From NCBI GenBank assembly GCA_937952155.1, contig CALFYH010000366.1:1-9861 (forward strand): DNA of 9,861 nt, given 5' to 3'. Below the pieces are notes generated by a model. The model saw only the letters and a program-made list of their open reading frames with translations, was not told the DNA's origin and ran no database searches. This document shows positions 1 through 7,600 of the stretch, piece after piece. Position numbers and translations under genes: made by a program. Each line of letters begins with the position of its first letter. Positions within the stretch are counted from its first letter, which is position 1. The DNA comes from an uncultured Saprospiraceae bacterium (lineage in GTDB: Bacteria; Bacteroidota; Bacteroidia; Chitinophagales; Saprospiraceae).

Positions 1-1068
1 AATTGTGCTAAAACATACACCTATACATGGCAATATACTGATTTTTGTGATAGGACCATTACCTACACGCAAGTAATAAATGTCGCTCCGCCACCAGTTG
101 CTACATTAACTGATGCTCCTACATACACCAGCTTGTCATGTAGTGATGCCGATGCATTTTCAGCTCCTGATATCAATTATTCCAATAATTCGACGTGCTT
201 AATTTCTGGTGTTTTGACACCTGTGGTTAACAAGAATTTTAATGAATGTGGAGGTAATATACAAATATCTTGGAATGGTGTTGATGCTTGTAATAGACCA
301 CTTTCGTATAACCAAATAATAGTGGTAAATCCTGCACCTAATCCAACAATCACAACGCCAATACCTGATGATATTACAGTAGATTGTCAAGATTTGTCAG
401 TTTTTGCTATACCTTTGGAGTATTCTAATGGAGAAGCCCGTCCATGCGCAAGAGAAGGAATTATTCCTCCTGTTTTGAATACTTCAGGTGTAACTTTATG
501 TGGTGGAACAGCTACAGTAAATTGGACAATAAAGGATGGATGTAATTTTACATTGACAGCTGATCAAATTATCACCATTTTACCAGCACCTCAAGCAGAT
601 TTTATTAATGTACCACCTGCTAGTATTGTAATATCTTGTGAAGATGTGCCACCAGTACCACCTACATTGGATTATACCAACGGCGAAACAGGATTTTGTG
701 GTATAAATGGAACTGTAACGCCAATAACAACAGGTGGTTTTACATCTTGTGGCGGTACGATTCAATATACATGGCAATATACCGACATGTGTGGCAGACC
801 CATTGTGTATAATCAAAACGTTACTGTTCTTCCCGCTGATGAACCTGTTTTCACCACAGAACCAGTTGATGAACTTCTGCCTTGCAATCAAGGATTTACG
901 CCACCACCAACGCTGAATTATACCAATGGGCTGAGTGGTGCTTGTGCGATCTCAGGTACGGTGTCTGCTTCGGTCGAAGATTTGGGTAGTACGAGAATTT
1001 ACACATGGACTTATAAAAATCCTTGTACAAATAATGAAATATCCGTAGATCAGGAAGTTTCTATTAGA
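1..1068 (+). repeat. Tandem array of four-cysteine HYR-like units, one partial and four complete
   Basis: This protein-level repeat has a period of about 79-84 residues. The units run approximately 1-87 (partial), 88-330, 331-582, 583-831 and 832-1068. Each begins near an Ala/Pro-rich linker such as LPAP, then has a Cys, a YxNG segment, a second Cys, a CGGT-like third Cys, a Trp, and a D-x-Cys followed by a Q-x-I/V strand. The spacing resembles the HYR-like domains with four cysteines found in secreted Bacteroidota proteins; the family assignment is from memory of the pattern. The array probably continues to the left of the window. The last unit departs from the pattern because it lacks the CGG cysteine. 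Nucleotide identity between units is low, so this is an old expansion rather than a recent slippage product. Confidence 0.85.
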
Positions 1069-4000
1069 CCTGTTCCCAATATCGTAGCTGATCCTGTAAA
1101 TATTGATATATGTTATGGAGATTTTTATGACCTTGCTGATATCAATGTTACTGATTTAAATAATACGAATATAACACTTACCTATCACAGTGGAACACCT
1201 GCATCTGCATCTAATGAAATTCCACAAACGTTGATATCAACTGAAGCTATTTCAGTATATTATATATTAGCTACTAATGAATATGGGTGTACGGATGAAG
1301 TTAAAATCACCTTTAAAAACCTATTTGGACCTCAACCAGGAACTGGCAATAGCATTACCATTTGCAACGATGGTCGGACACTTAATTTGTGGAATTATTT
1401 GAATCCGCCTTTTGACAATACGGGATATTGGAGTGATACGTATGGGACAGGCCTTGACATTTCTGATCCTACCGCAGTTAGCTTTCTTGGGCAGGTTGCA
1501 GGGAATTACCCATTTGACTATGTAGTGCCAAGCACAAACCTGTGTCCAGATGCAGTAGCAACGGTCCAAATAACCTTGGTTGATCCAGGTACTTATGAAG
1601 TAAAAGAGATAAGTTGTTCTCCTGATTTTATGACCTATTCTGTTAAAATCCAGGTTTTTGGATATTCTGTTACAACATCTCAAGGTACGATTACAACAAA
1701 TGGCAGCGTTTGGACCATTTCTAATATTCCAATAGCGCAAAATGTAACAATAACCTTAAAATCAAACCTAGGAGATTGTGCAGATGCTCAGCTTACCTTG
1801 ACACCACCACAATGTAATTGCCCAGTAGTGCCTTCTCCTATATCTGGCGGTAATAAATTAGCTTGCCAAAACGAAACAGGAGTCAATCTCACAGTTACTG
1901 TATCAACGGGCTTAAGTGCTCAATGGTACGATGCCTTGTCGGGCGGAAACTTATTGATGGATCAGTCGCTGACTTTTGCACCACCAACAACATCAACTGG
2001 TAGTACTACTTATTATGTGCAAGCTATTGATCCTTTAAATGGTTGTTATAGTGTTCGCATTCCTATATTGTTTACAGTTCAGCCTAACCCAGTTGCTAAA
2101 GATGTGGTACTGGAAACTTGTGACGATAATAGTGATGGTATTGCTCAGTTTACGCTTACAAACGCAAATACAAAGCTTATAACAGGTGGTGGTTACAGTT
2201 TTAGTTATTACTTGACTTTAGCTGATGCGCAAAATACAACCAATCCTTTGCCAACCAATTATATAAATCTTAGTAATAATCAAATAGTTTATGCTTTAGT
2301 TGTAAATGCAAATGGTTGCAAAGATATTGCAGAAGTGAAACTTCATGTATTGCCTCAACCTACGGCAACATTTACAGTTACCGATGAAATTTGTTTTGGG
2401 GCGCATAATGGAGTTATTTTTGTAAATTCACCTTATGCTAATTTGGAATTTAAATTGAATAATCTTCCATGGACTTCGAATGGAGTATTTGATAGTTTGT
2501 CCCCAGCCACTTATACGGTACTCGTGCGAGACACATTTGGCTGTTTTTCTACGTATTCACATACCATAGACCCTGGGCAAAAGTTGACATTTACTGAATT
2601 TACATTGACATGCGATAGTAAAGGCACAACAAGCAATGCCAATGATGATGTGTATAATATCAAGATAAATGTAGGTTCTACTCCTACTTCTTCGGGCAAT
2701 TATACAGTAACTTATTTGGGTAAAAACCTAGGAAGTTTTACTTATAATTCGGTACATAATATTTCAATTCCGGCAGATGGTACTTCAGGATTAATTGTCA
2801 TTAAAGATAGTGCCACTGGATGTGAAATTTCTAGAAATATTGGGCCATTAACTCCTTGTTCTACAGATTGTGAAATAAGTGTCAACAATCTAACCGTCAC
2901 ATGTGATAACAAAGGCACGGACGCTGATGCAACCGATGATATTTATACTATTTCTTTTACAGCTTATGTGGTTAATGGTGGAAATTCAAGCTCATTCACA
3001 CTCTTAGTAAATAATGTAATTATCAATACATACGCTTATGGTACACCTGTCAGTTTTACCTTGCCAGCTAATGGTACTACGCCTGATGTGAAAATCAGAG
3101 ATTTACTAAATATTCAGTGTATTACAGATATTCCTGTTGGTTTACTTTCGGGTTGCTCAGGTTCATGTAGTATTTCAGCGACTGTAAGCAATATTACTTG
3201 TAATGACAATGGTACCATTAATGACCCGAATGATGATACTTTTACATTTACTATACGGGTTACAGGCTTTAATTTGTCAGATGGCTGGCGAATAGGTTCA
3301 AATCCTACAATCTACAGTTACAATACAAATGTAGTCTTAGGACCATATCCGATTAGTGGTGGAAATCTTAATTTGACCATTGCGGATAGAGTAGATGCTT
3401 TGTGTACCAAAACTGTAAATGTAACTGCTCCCGCACCATGTAGTACTCCTTGCGTGCTTCAAGTAAATAATATAATCATTGGACCATGTGATAATAATAA
3501 TACAGGCAATACAACGGCTGATGATAAATTTAACATAACCTTTGTGGTAAATGTGGTCAGTGGAAGTACTAATTTTTATAATGTCACTGTAGGATCTCAA
3601 AGTTATGGTCCATTCACCTACGGGCAGACAGCTAGCATTAATGGATTGATAGCGAATAATCAAAATATCACACTTACTGTTACCGATGCTTTAAATCCAG
3701 GTTGTACTGTTCAATTTGTAGCAAAGCAAGCACCATGTTCTTCTTGTCCTCAGACAGCTAGTGCAGGTACAGATATTCAACTTACCTGTTTGCAAAATAC
3801 AGCAACCTTGACAGGTACAGCTTCTGTATCAGGTGGGATTTTTGTTTGGACTGGACCTAATAACTTTAATAAAACAGGCGAAACAGTCACGACATCTGCT
3901 GAAGGAACATATACATTGACAGTGACATTCCCTGACCAATGTGTAGCTACTGATATGGTTCTAGTTAGTAAAGATGCAAATTTGCCAATAGCAAACGCTG

Positions 4001-7000
4001 GACCTGATCAAGAACTCACATGTAATAAGACTTCAACGACACTCACAGGTAGTAGCAATTTGACCGCAAATGTAATATACACATGGTCAAATGCTGCGGG
4101 TACAGTCATCGGTAATACACCTACCATAACAGTCAATAATGTTGGATTTTATTATTTGGAAGTGACTAATTCGTTGAATAATTGTAAGTCTGGAAAAGAT
4201 GAGGTCGAAGTATTTAACAGAAACCAACAACTTACATTTAATGTAAAATCATGGGTTTGCGACAATAAAGGGACGACCAGTGATGGTAGTGATGATACTT
4301 ATACCATTACTTTCAATATGGCGAATAGCACCAATGCCACAAACAAGTATAGTATTACTTATCTCGGCAGCGAAATTGGTCAATACAATTATAATGAGAA
4401 TGTAACGATAGTGATTCCTGCAGATGGCAATCTCAGACTTTATGAATTTGTTGATCTTGTGACTGGCTGCAAAACGAATATAAACGCAGGGCCTTTTACA
4501 TCATGTTCTACTAATTGTCTCATCAGTTTTACTGACCCAGTTTCAGATTGTGATGATAAAGGTACGGAGTCCATTGAGACCGATGACACATATACGATAA
4601 CATTCTCAGCTACAGGTGCGAATGCTTCCGGTTCATTTACTGTAACTGTGGATGGTCAGGCCAAAGGTACTTATACTTATGGAAGTGTTGTGCAATTGAC
4701 TTTCCCTGCAGATGGACATACGCCATTTGTGGTTTTGACAGATATAAGTATTTCTGCTTGTCAGGTCGTTGTGCCGATGCCAGCCTTGAAACCATGTTCA
4801 TCGACTTGTGCGATTACCGCTGAAGCTTCTAATGTATTGTGTAATGACAATGGTACTATAAATGATCCTACAGATGATGTGTATTATTTTGATGTCATAG
4901 TGCAAGGTTTAAATACTTCTACAGGTTGGAAAGTAAGCGGAAATAACACCGTTCATCCTTATAATGAAAGAGTGAATTTTGGTCCGTATCCTATTTCAGG
5001 TGGAGCAATTTCACTTGCTATTGTTGATAACACTTCTGCGAATTGTACTGCCTCCGTGAGTGTCAATCCACCTGCTGTATGTAGTGAACCATGTGTGATC
5101 TCTATGGCAAATCTTGAAATCCTTGGTTGCAATAATAATAATACTAACACAATAGTTACGGATGATTATTTTAGTATTAGGTTTAGAATCAATAGGTTGA
5201 GTGGTAGTGCAACCAATTATACTGTAACAGACGGCGTAACAACTTATGGACCATTTATTTATGGCGAACTTGTGACGATTGAAAATCTTAAGGCTGATGG
5301 TAATGATATAAAACTTTCAGTAACAGATCCTTCAAATTCAGGTTGTAAAACAGAATTTATTGTAAAAAAAGCACCATGTTCTTCTTGTACTGTTACAGCA
5401 GATGCTGGAAGTAACCAATTGATCACTTGTCAGCAAAATGTAGTTACCTTGACAGGAACAGCTACTCCAGGTGGGACATTTAATTGGTCAGGACCAGGCA
5501 ACTTCAATAAAACAGGTGCAAGTGTAACAACATCAACACCAGGTACATACATACTATCAGTTGTGTACCCTGACTTATGCGTTGCTATTGATAGTGTTGT
5601 AGTAGGCAAAGATGCTAATGTTCCTGAAGCATTTGGTGGTCCAGATATGATTATTAATTGTGTCATCACCCAAGTAGAAATTATGGGTTCTACAAATCAG
5701 ACTGGAAATGTTAATTTGATATGGACTGATGCAAATGGAAATCAAGTAGGAAATGGCACATCAATATCTGTAACTACGCCTGGGACATATTTCTTTGAGG
5801 TAATCAATACTACTAATAATTGTTCATCAGGCAAAGATGAAGTCATCGTAACAGAAGATAAAAAATTGCCTGAGGCAACCATTGTAGCTGATCCGGGTAA
5901 TCTTTTGGATTGTATAATCGGTACAATAGTTTTATCTGGTAAACCTGTTGCTGATGTAATTTTTAATTGGCAAACTGGAGAATCTTTTTATAATAATAGA
6001 CCTTCAATTACGGTTTCAAGTGAAGGCATTGTTACAATGACAGCAATAGACACTACAAATGGCTGTAAAAATATTGCAACCATAGAAATTATTGATTTAC
6101 AAGATTATCCGATTTTAAAGACGATACCGCCAGGACCAATCAATTGTGTCAATAATGGAGTATATATTAGCGCAGCAGACTCGCCAGAAGGACCAAATCT
6201 TGTATTCTCTTGGATGGATGGAACCAATACGATCATAAGTGGTGAGAGTAATGATTCGTTGTATGTTACTAGCCCGGGAACATATTATGTCATTCTTACA
6301 GATACTCTTAATGGATGCTCGAATCGAGATACATTCGTTGTGGATAGGATAGGAGAGTTTCCTCAAGTAAAAGTTCCTGATGACATCACGCTTTACTGTG
6401 GACAAAAGACAACGAAATTGACGGCATCGGTGATAAATCCAACCGCTTCTACAAGTTTGGTTTGGAATACAGTCAGTGGAACTATTGTCTCACCATCAAA
6501 CCAATCAAGCATCGATGTACGTGGCGCTGGAGTATATGAAGTGAAAGTTGTTTATCCAAATTCTGGGTGTACTACTACCGAATCAGTTAATGTCTTTGTA
6601 AATTCCAATTACCCAACTGGCCTTACTTCCCTTGTTAACGATGAAACGTGTAAAAATCAAAATGATGGAAGCATATCCATCAGCGCTGTTTCGGGTGGAG
6701 AGCCGCCACTTACTTACAGATTAAATGGTGTAAATGTAGGCCCAAGTACAACTTATTCGCCTTTAGCAGCAGGAACGTACCAGATGGAAGTGACCGATGC
6801 TAATGGATGTAAATTTTCGACAAATATAGTTGTTGAGCCTGGTGTGGATATCGACCTTTTTGCAACTTCACCTATAGAATTGTTGTATAATCAAACACAA
6901 ATTATAGAACTTATTACCAATCTGAAGGCTGAAGAAATCGCTTCTATCAAGTGGACACCTACAGATAATCTTTCATGCGATACATGTCTTGTCACTTCAT

Positions 7001-7383
7001 TGGTGGCGCGTACCAATATTACGTATAAGGTCGAAATCATAGATATAAATGGATGTTCAGAATCGGTTACAATTACCATCAGAGTAAATGACAATGTCAT
7101 AATCACGACTCCAAACATACTCAACCCTAACGGAAGTACAAACAAGTGGTTCACTGTTTTTGGCAACGAAAGTGTATTGAACATCGAAAAAATGAGTGTA
7201 TATGACCGATGGGGCAATTTGGTATTTATCAAAGAGAATTTCAAGCCGAATATTCCTACAGAAGGATGGGATGGTACATTTTTGAATAAAGATGTTGTAC
7301 CTGGTGTATATGTATTTTTGATAGAATATATGGCGCCTTCAGGTGTGAAAAACATCACTGGTGATATTACCGTTATCCGCTAA
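1..7383 (+). CDS. Giant multidomain secreted surface protein with type IX secretion type B C-terminal sorting domain (5' end outside window)
   Basis: The reading frame is open from base 1 to a TAA stop at 7381-7383, giving 2460 visible codons; the start and signal peptide lie to the left. The first in-frame ATG, at 133, falls inside a repeat unit and is not the start. Seen: tandem beta-sandwich-type modules, very rich in Thr, Asn, Ser, Gly and paired cysteines, with no membrane segment. Order: four-Cys HYR-like units (1-1068), Ig-like modules (1075-2358), an SprB-like module (2359-2580), two copies of a six-module cassette (2581-5865), three Ig-like modules (5866-6606), a second SprB-like module, a PKD-like module with WTPTDNLSCDTC, then a CHU_C domain containing VYDRWGNLVF and WDGTFLN. 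Known: this C-terminal class directs proteins through the type IX system to the cell surface or medium, as for the gliding adhesin SprB. Inferred: an adhesin or extracellular scaffold stiffened by disulfides. No enzymatic domain is visible, so ligand and role are unknown. Confidence 0.93.
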   Translation, partial: NCAKTYTYTWQYTDFCDRTITYTQVINVAPPPVATLTDAPTYTSLSCSDADAFSAPDINYSNNSTCLISGVLTPVVNKNFNECGGNIQISWNGVDACNRPLSYNQIIVVNPAPNPTITTPIPDDITVDCQDLSVFAIPLEYSNGEARPCAREGIIPPVLNTSGVTLCGGTATVNWTIKDGCNFTLTADQIITILPAPQADFINVPPASIVISCEDVPPVPPTLDYTNGETGFCGINGTVTPITTGGFTSCGGTIQYTWQYTDMCGRPIVYNQNVTVLPADEPVFTTEPVDELLPCNQGFTPPPTLNYTNGLSGACAISGTVSASVEDLGSTRIYTWTYKNPCTNNEISVDQEVSIRPVPNIVADPVNIDICYGDFYDLADINVTDLNNTNITLTYHSGTPASASNEIPQTLISTEAISVYYILATNEYGCTDEVKITFKNLFGPQPGTGNSITICNDGRTLNLWNYLNPPFDNTGYWSDTYGTGLDISDPTAVSFLGQVAGNYPFDYVVPSTNLCPDAVATVQITLVDPGTYEVKEISCSPDFMTYSVKIQVFGYSVTTSQGTITTNGSVWTISNIPIAQNVTITLKSNLGDCADAQLTLTPPQCNCPVVPSPISGGNKLACQNETGVNLTVTVSTGLSAQWYDALSGGNLLMDQSLTFAPPTTSTGSTTYYVQAIDPLNGCYSVRIPILFTVQPNPVAKDVVLETCDDNSDGIAQFTLTNANTKLITGGGYSFSYYLTLADAQNTTNPLPTNYINLSNNQIVYALVVNANGCKDIAEVKLHVLPQPTATFTVTDEICFGAHNGVIFVNSPYANLEFKLNNLPWTSNGVFDSLSPATYTVLVRDTFGCFSTYSHTIDPGQKLTFTEFTLTCDSKGTTSNANDDVYNIKINVGSTPTSSGNYTVTYLGKNLGSFTYNSVHNISIPADGTSGLIVIKDSATGCEISRNIGPLTPCSTDCEISVNNLTVTCDNKGTDADATDDIYTISFTAYVVNGGNSSSFTLLVNNVIINTYAYGTPVSFTLPANGTTPDVKIRDLLNIQCITDIPVGLLSGCSGSCSISATVSNITCNDNGTINDPNDDTFTFTIRVTGFNLSDGWRIGSNPTIYSYNTNVVLGPYPISGGNLNLTIADRVDALCTKTVNVTAPAPCSTPCVLQVNNIIIGPCDNNNTGNTTADDKFNITFVVNVVSGSTNFYNVTVGSQSYGPFTYGQTASINGLIANNQNITLTVTDALNPGCTVQFVAKQAPCSSCPQTASAGTDIQLTCLQNTATLTGTASVSGGIFVWTGPNNFNKTGETVTTSAEGTYTLTVTFPDQCVATDMVLVSKDANLPIANAGPDQELTCNKTSTTLTGSSNLTANVIYTWSNAAGTVIGNTPTITVNNVGFYYLEVTNSLNNCKSGKDEVEVFNRNQQLTFNVKSWVCDNKGTTSDGSDDTYTITFNMANSTNATNKYSITYLGSEIGQYNYNENVTIVIPADGNLRLYEFVDLVTGCKTNINAGPFTSCSTNCLISFTDPVSDCDDKGTESIETDDTYTITFSATGANASGSFTVTVDGQAKGTYTYGSVVQLTFPADGHTPFVVLTDISISACQVVVPMPALKPCSSTCAITAEASNVLCNDNGTINDPTDDVYYFDVIVQGLNTSTGWKVSGNNTVHPYNERVNFGPYPISGGAISLAIVDNTSANCTASVSVNPPAVCSEPCVISMANLEILGCNNNNTNTIVTDDYFSIRFRINRLSGSATNYTVTDGVTTYGPFIYGELVTIENLKADGNDIKLSVTDPSNSGCKTEFIVKKAPCSSCTVTADAGSNQLITCQQNVVTLTGTATPGGTFNWSGPGNFNKTGASVTTSTPGTYILSVVYPDLCVAIDSVVVGKDANVPEAFGGPDMIINCVITQVEIMGSTNQTGNVNLIWTDANGNQVGNGTSISVTTPGTYFFEVINTTNNCSSGKDEVIVTEDKKLPEATIVADPGNLLDCIIGTIVLSGKPVADVIFNWQTGESFYNNRPSITVSSEGIVTMTAIDTTNGCKNIATIEIIDLQDYPILKTIPPGPINCVNNGVYISAADSPEGPNLVFSWMDGTNTIISGESNDSLYVTSPGTYYVILTDTLNGCSNRDTFVVDRIGEFPQVKVPDDITLYCGQKTTKLTASVINPTASTSLVWNTVSGTIVSPSNQSSIDVRGAGVYEVKVVYPNSGCTTTESVNVFVNSNYPTGLTSLVNDETCKNQNDGSISISAVSGGEPPLTYRLNGVNVGPSTTYSPLAAGTYQMEVTDANGCKFSTNIVVEPGVDIDLFATSPIELLYNQTQIIELITNLKAEEIASIKWTPTDNLSCDTCLVTSLVARTNITYKVEIIDINGCSESVTITIRVNDNVIITTPNILNPNGSTNKWFTVFGNESVLNIEKMSVYDRWGNLVFIKENFKPNIPTEGWDGTFLNKDVVPGVYVFLIEYMAPSGVKNITGDITVIR
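1075..2358 (+). other. Run of mixed Ig-like modules within the giant protein
   Basis: Five modules of roughly 75-90 residues can be delimited by eye: about 1075-1320 (opens near ICYGDFYDLADI), 1321-1590 (ITICNDGRTLNLWNYL), 1591-1821 (ends in PPQCNC), 1822-2091 (an Ig-like module with AQWYDALSGG and TTYYVQA) and 2092-2358 (CDDNSDGIAQFTL, then NANGC). The last two types are frequent in Bacteroidota proteins with CHU_C sorting domains. The Asp/Asn-rich loop of the fifth could bind calcium, which is an inference. Unlike the flanking regions these modules are not obvious copies of each other. Boundaries are approximate. Confidence 0.6.
2359..2580 (+). other. SprB-like repeat module, first copy
   Basis: This 74-residue module has the layout of an SprB-type repeat: an EICFG opening, a central LEFKLNN strand, SPATYTVLVRDTFGC near the end and a closing DPGQ. 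The AGTY-x-V-x-V-x-D-x-x-GC signature is known from SprB, the gliding-motility adhesin of Flavobacterium johnsoniae, and from many type IX cargo proteins. The module lies immediately before the duplicated cassette. It is more diverged than the second copy near 6616-6843, since the usual NDGSI and GG-x-PPYTY elements are only partly kept. Confidence 0.6.
2581..4227 (+). repeat. Six-module cassette, copy 1 of a tandem duplication
   Basis: Copy 1 spans 549 residues. It holds four modules of about 95-99 residues with four cysteines each (about 2581-2871, 2872-3168, 3169-3453, 3454-3747), followed by two Ig/PKD-like modules with two cysteines each (3748-3987, 3988-4227). The four-Cys modules open with a C-D/N-x-K/N-G/N-T segment and a DD-Y/F motif a few residues later. 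They have a third-strand Y-x-YG/YGPF element and close with a Cys pair: CxxxC in modules 1 to 3 (PCSTDC, GCSGSC, PCSTPC) but CxxC in module 4 (PCSSC). The Asp-rich opening is suggestive of a metal site but this is not shown. Copy 2 follows directly. Confidence 0.85.
4228..5865 (+). repeat. Six-module cassette, copy 2 of a tandem duplication
   Basis: Copy 2 reproduces copy 1 module by module at an offset of 1638-1647 bases: about 4228-4518, 4519-4809, 4810-5094, 5095-5388, then the Ig/PKD-like pair 5389-5625 and 5626-5865. Position-specific marks are kept. Module 3 has CNDNGTINDPTDD here against CNDNGTINDPNDD in copy 1. Module 4 alone ends in CxxC, and the 18 bases coding for its end are identical (3730-3747 and 5371-5388). 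The first Ig-like module shares NFNKTG, VTTS and KDAN. By eye the copies are roughly half identical at protein level overall and higher in the first Ig-like module. Indels are small and in frame. Confidence 0.85.
5866..6606 (+). repeat. Three further Ig/PKD-like modules
   Basis: Three modules of about 81-83 residues, roughly 5866-6108, 6109-6357 and 6358-6606, follow the second cassette. Each has a Cys early (LDC, INC, LYC), a central Trp in an FxW or LVW strand, a GTYY/GVYE-like strand and a late N-GC or S-GC. They resemble the Ig/PKD-like pair that closes each cassette, particularly its second module, so the array of this module type runs on past the duplicated block. No distinct functional motif is visible. 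Confidence 0.65.
6616..6843 (+). other. SprB-like repeat module, second copy
   Basis: This is a good match to the SprB-repeat pattern: DETCKNQNDGSISISAVSGG, then PPLTYRLNG, LAAGTYQMEVTDANGC and a terminal VEPG. The NDGSI, GG-x-PP-x-TY and AGTY-x-x-x-VTDANGC elements are those recalled from the family. It sits four modules downstream of the second cassette copy and is followed by a PKD-like module (about 6844-7092) that contains the WTPTDNLSCDTC element typical of the position just before a type B sorting domain. Confidence 0.8.
7108..7380 (+). other. CHU_C type B C-terminal sorting domain of the type IX secretion system
   Basis: The last 91 residues form a gliding-motility-associated C-terminal domain. 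Visible hallmarks are TPNILNPNGSTNKWF at the start, then VYDRWGNLVFIKENF, GWDGTFLNKDVVPGVYVF and a final GDITVIR. In known cases this domain is recognised by the outer-membrane type IX machinery and often needs a PorP/SprF-like partner for export. The domain is complete and ends exactly at the stop codon, so the protein's 3' end is intact. Confidence 0.95.
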
Positions 7384-7410
7384 GATTCATTTTTTGAAAT
7401 AGAAATAATT

Positions 7411-7440
7411 GCCGGCGAAAGTGATTTTGCCGGCTTTTTT
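7411..7440 (+). terminator. Intrinsic terminator of the giant gene
   Basis: A hairpin begins 27 bases after the TAA stop. The arms GCCGGCGAAA (7411-7420) and TTTTGCCGGC (7425-7434) form ten pairs, one of them G-T, around a GTGA loop. Six T residues follow at 7435-7440. The G/C-rich core stands out sharply from the A/T-rich surroundings. It should separate transcription of the giant gene from glgA. Confidence 0.9.
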
Positions 7441-7513
7441 GTTAGTACTAATCCCTTGTGTAATTGGCAGATTTATAGTGTTTTAGTTTTTGAAATAAAA
7501 ATAATTCAATTCG

Positions 7514-7541
7514 TTGATTTATATTTTTAAAGATTCGTTTG
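7514..7541 (+). promoter_or_regulatory. glgA: Weak candidate Bacteroidota-type promoter for glgA
   Basis: The terminator upstream means glgA needs its own promoter in 7441-7600. The best candidate seen is TTG at 7514-7516 with TTCGTTTG at 7534-7541, which differs from the Bacteroidota -7 consensus TAnnTTTG only in its second base. The 17-base spacer is shorter than the usual 19-21. A second partial match, TATATTTT at 7520-7527, lacks a well-placed -33 element. In such A/T-rich DNA chance matches are common, so this is only a suggestion. The rest of 7441-7600 shows no gene or RNA structure I can support. Confidence 0.22.
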
Positions 7542-7600
7542 AAAATTGAAAAAGACTGATTATTTTGGTGAATTAATTATCAGGTTTTAAAAATACATTA

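Noticed and set aside
133..135. First in-frame ATG as the start of the giant gene
   Set aside because: The frame is open to base 1 and the 44 codons before it encode the end of one HYR-like unit and the beginning of the next. The true start lies outside the window.
1321..1740. Minus-strand open frame of 139 codons
   Set aside because: It lies opposite Ig-like modules of the giant gene. Its product, rich in Cys, Arg and Ile, looks like a mirror of the Thr/Asn-rich plus strand, not a real protein.
2581..5865. Regularly spaced repeats as a CRISPR array or mobile element
   Set aside because: The repeats are protein-level modules in one continuous reading frame with low nucleotide identity. There are no short identical repeats with unique spacers and no transposase or inverted ends.
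6891..7358. Minus-strand open frame of 155 codons
   Set aside because: It lies opposite the SprB/PKD-like and sorting-domain region, which is clearly coding on the plus strand. Its translation shows no recognisable domain.
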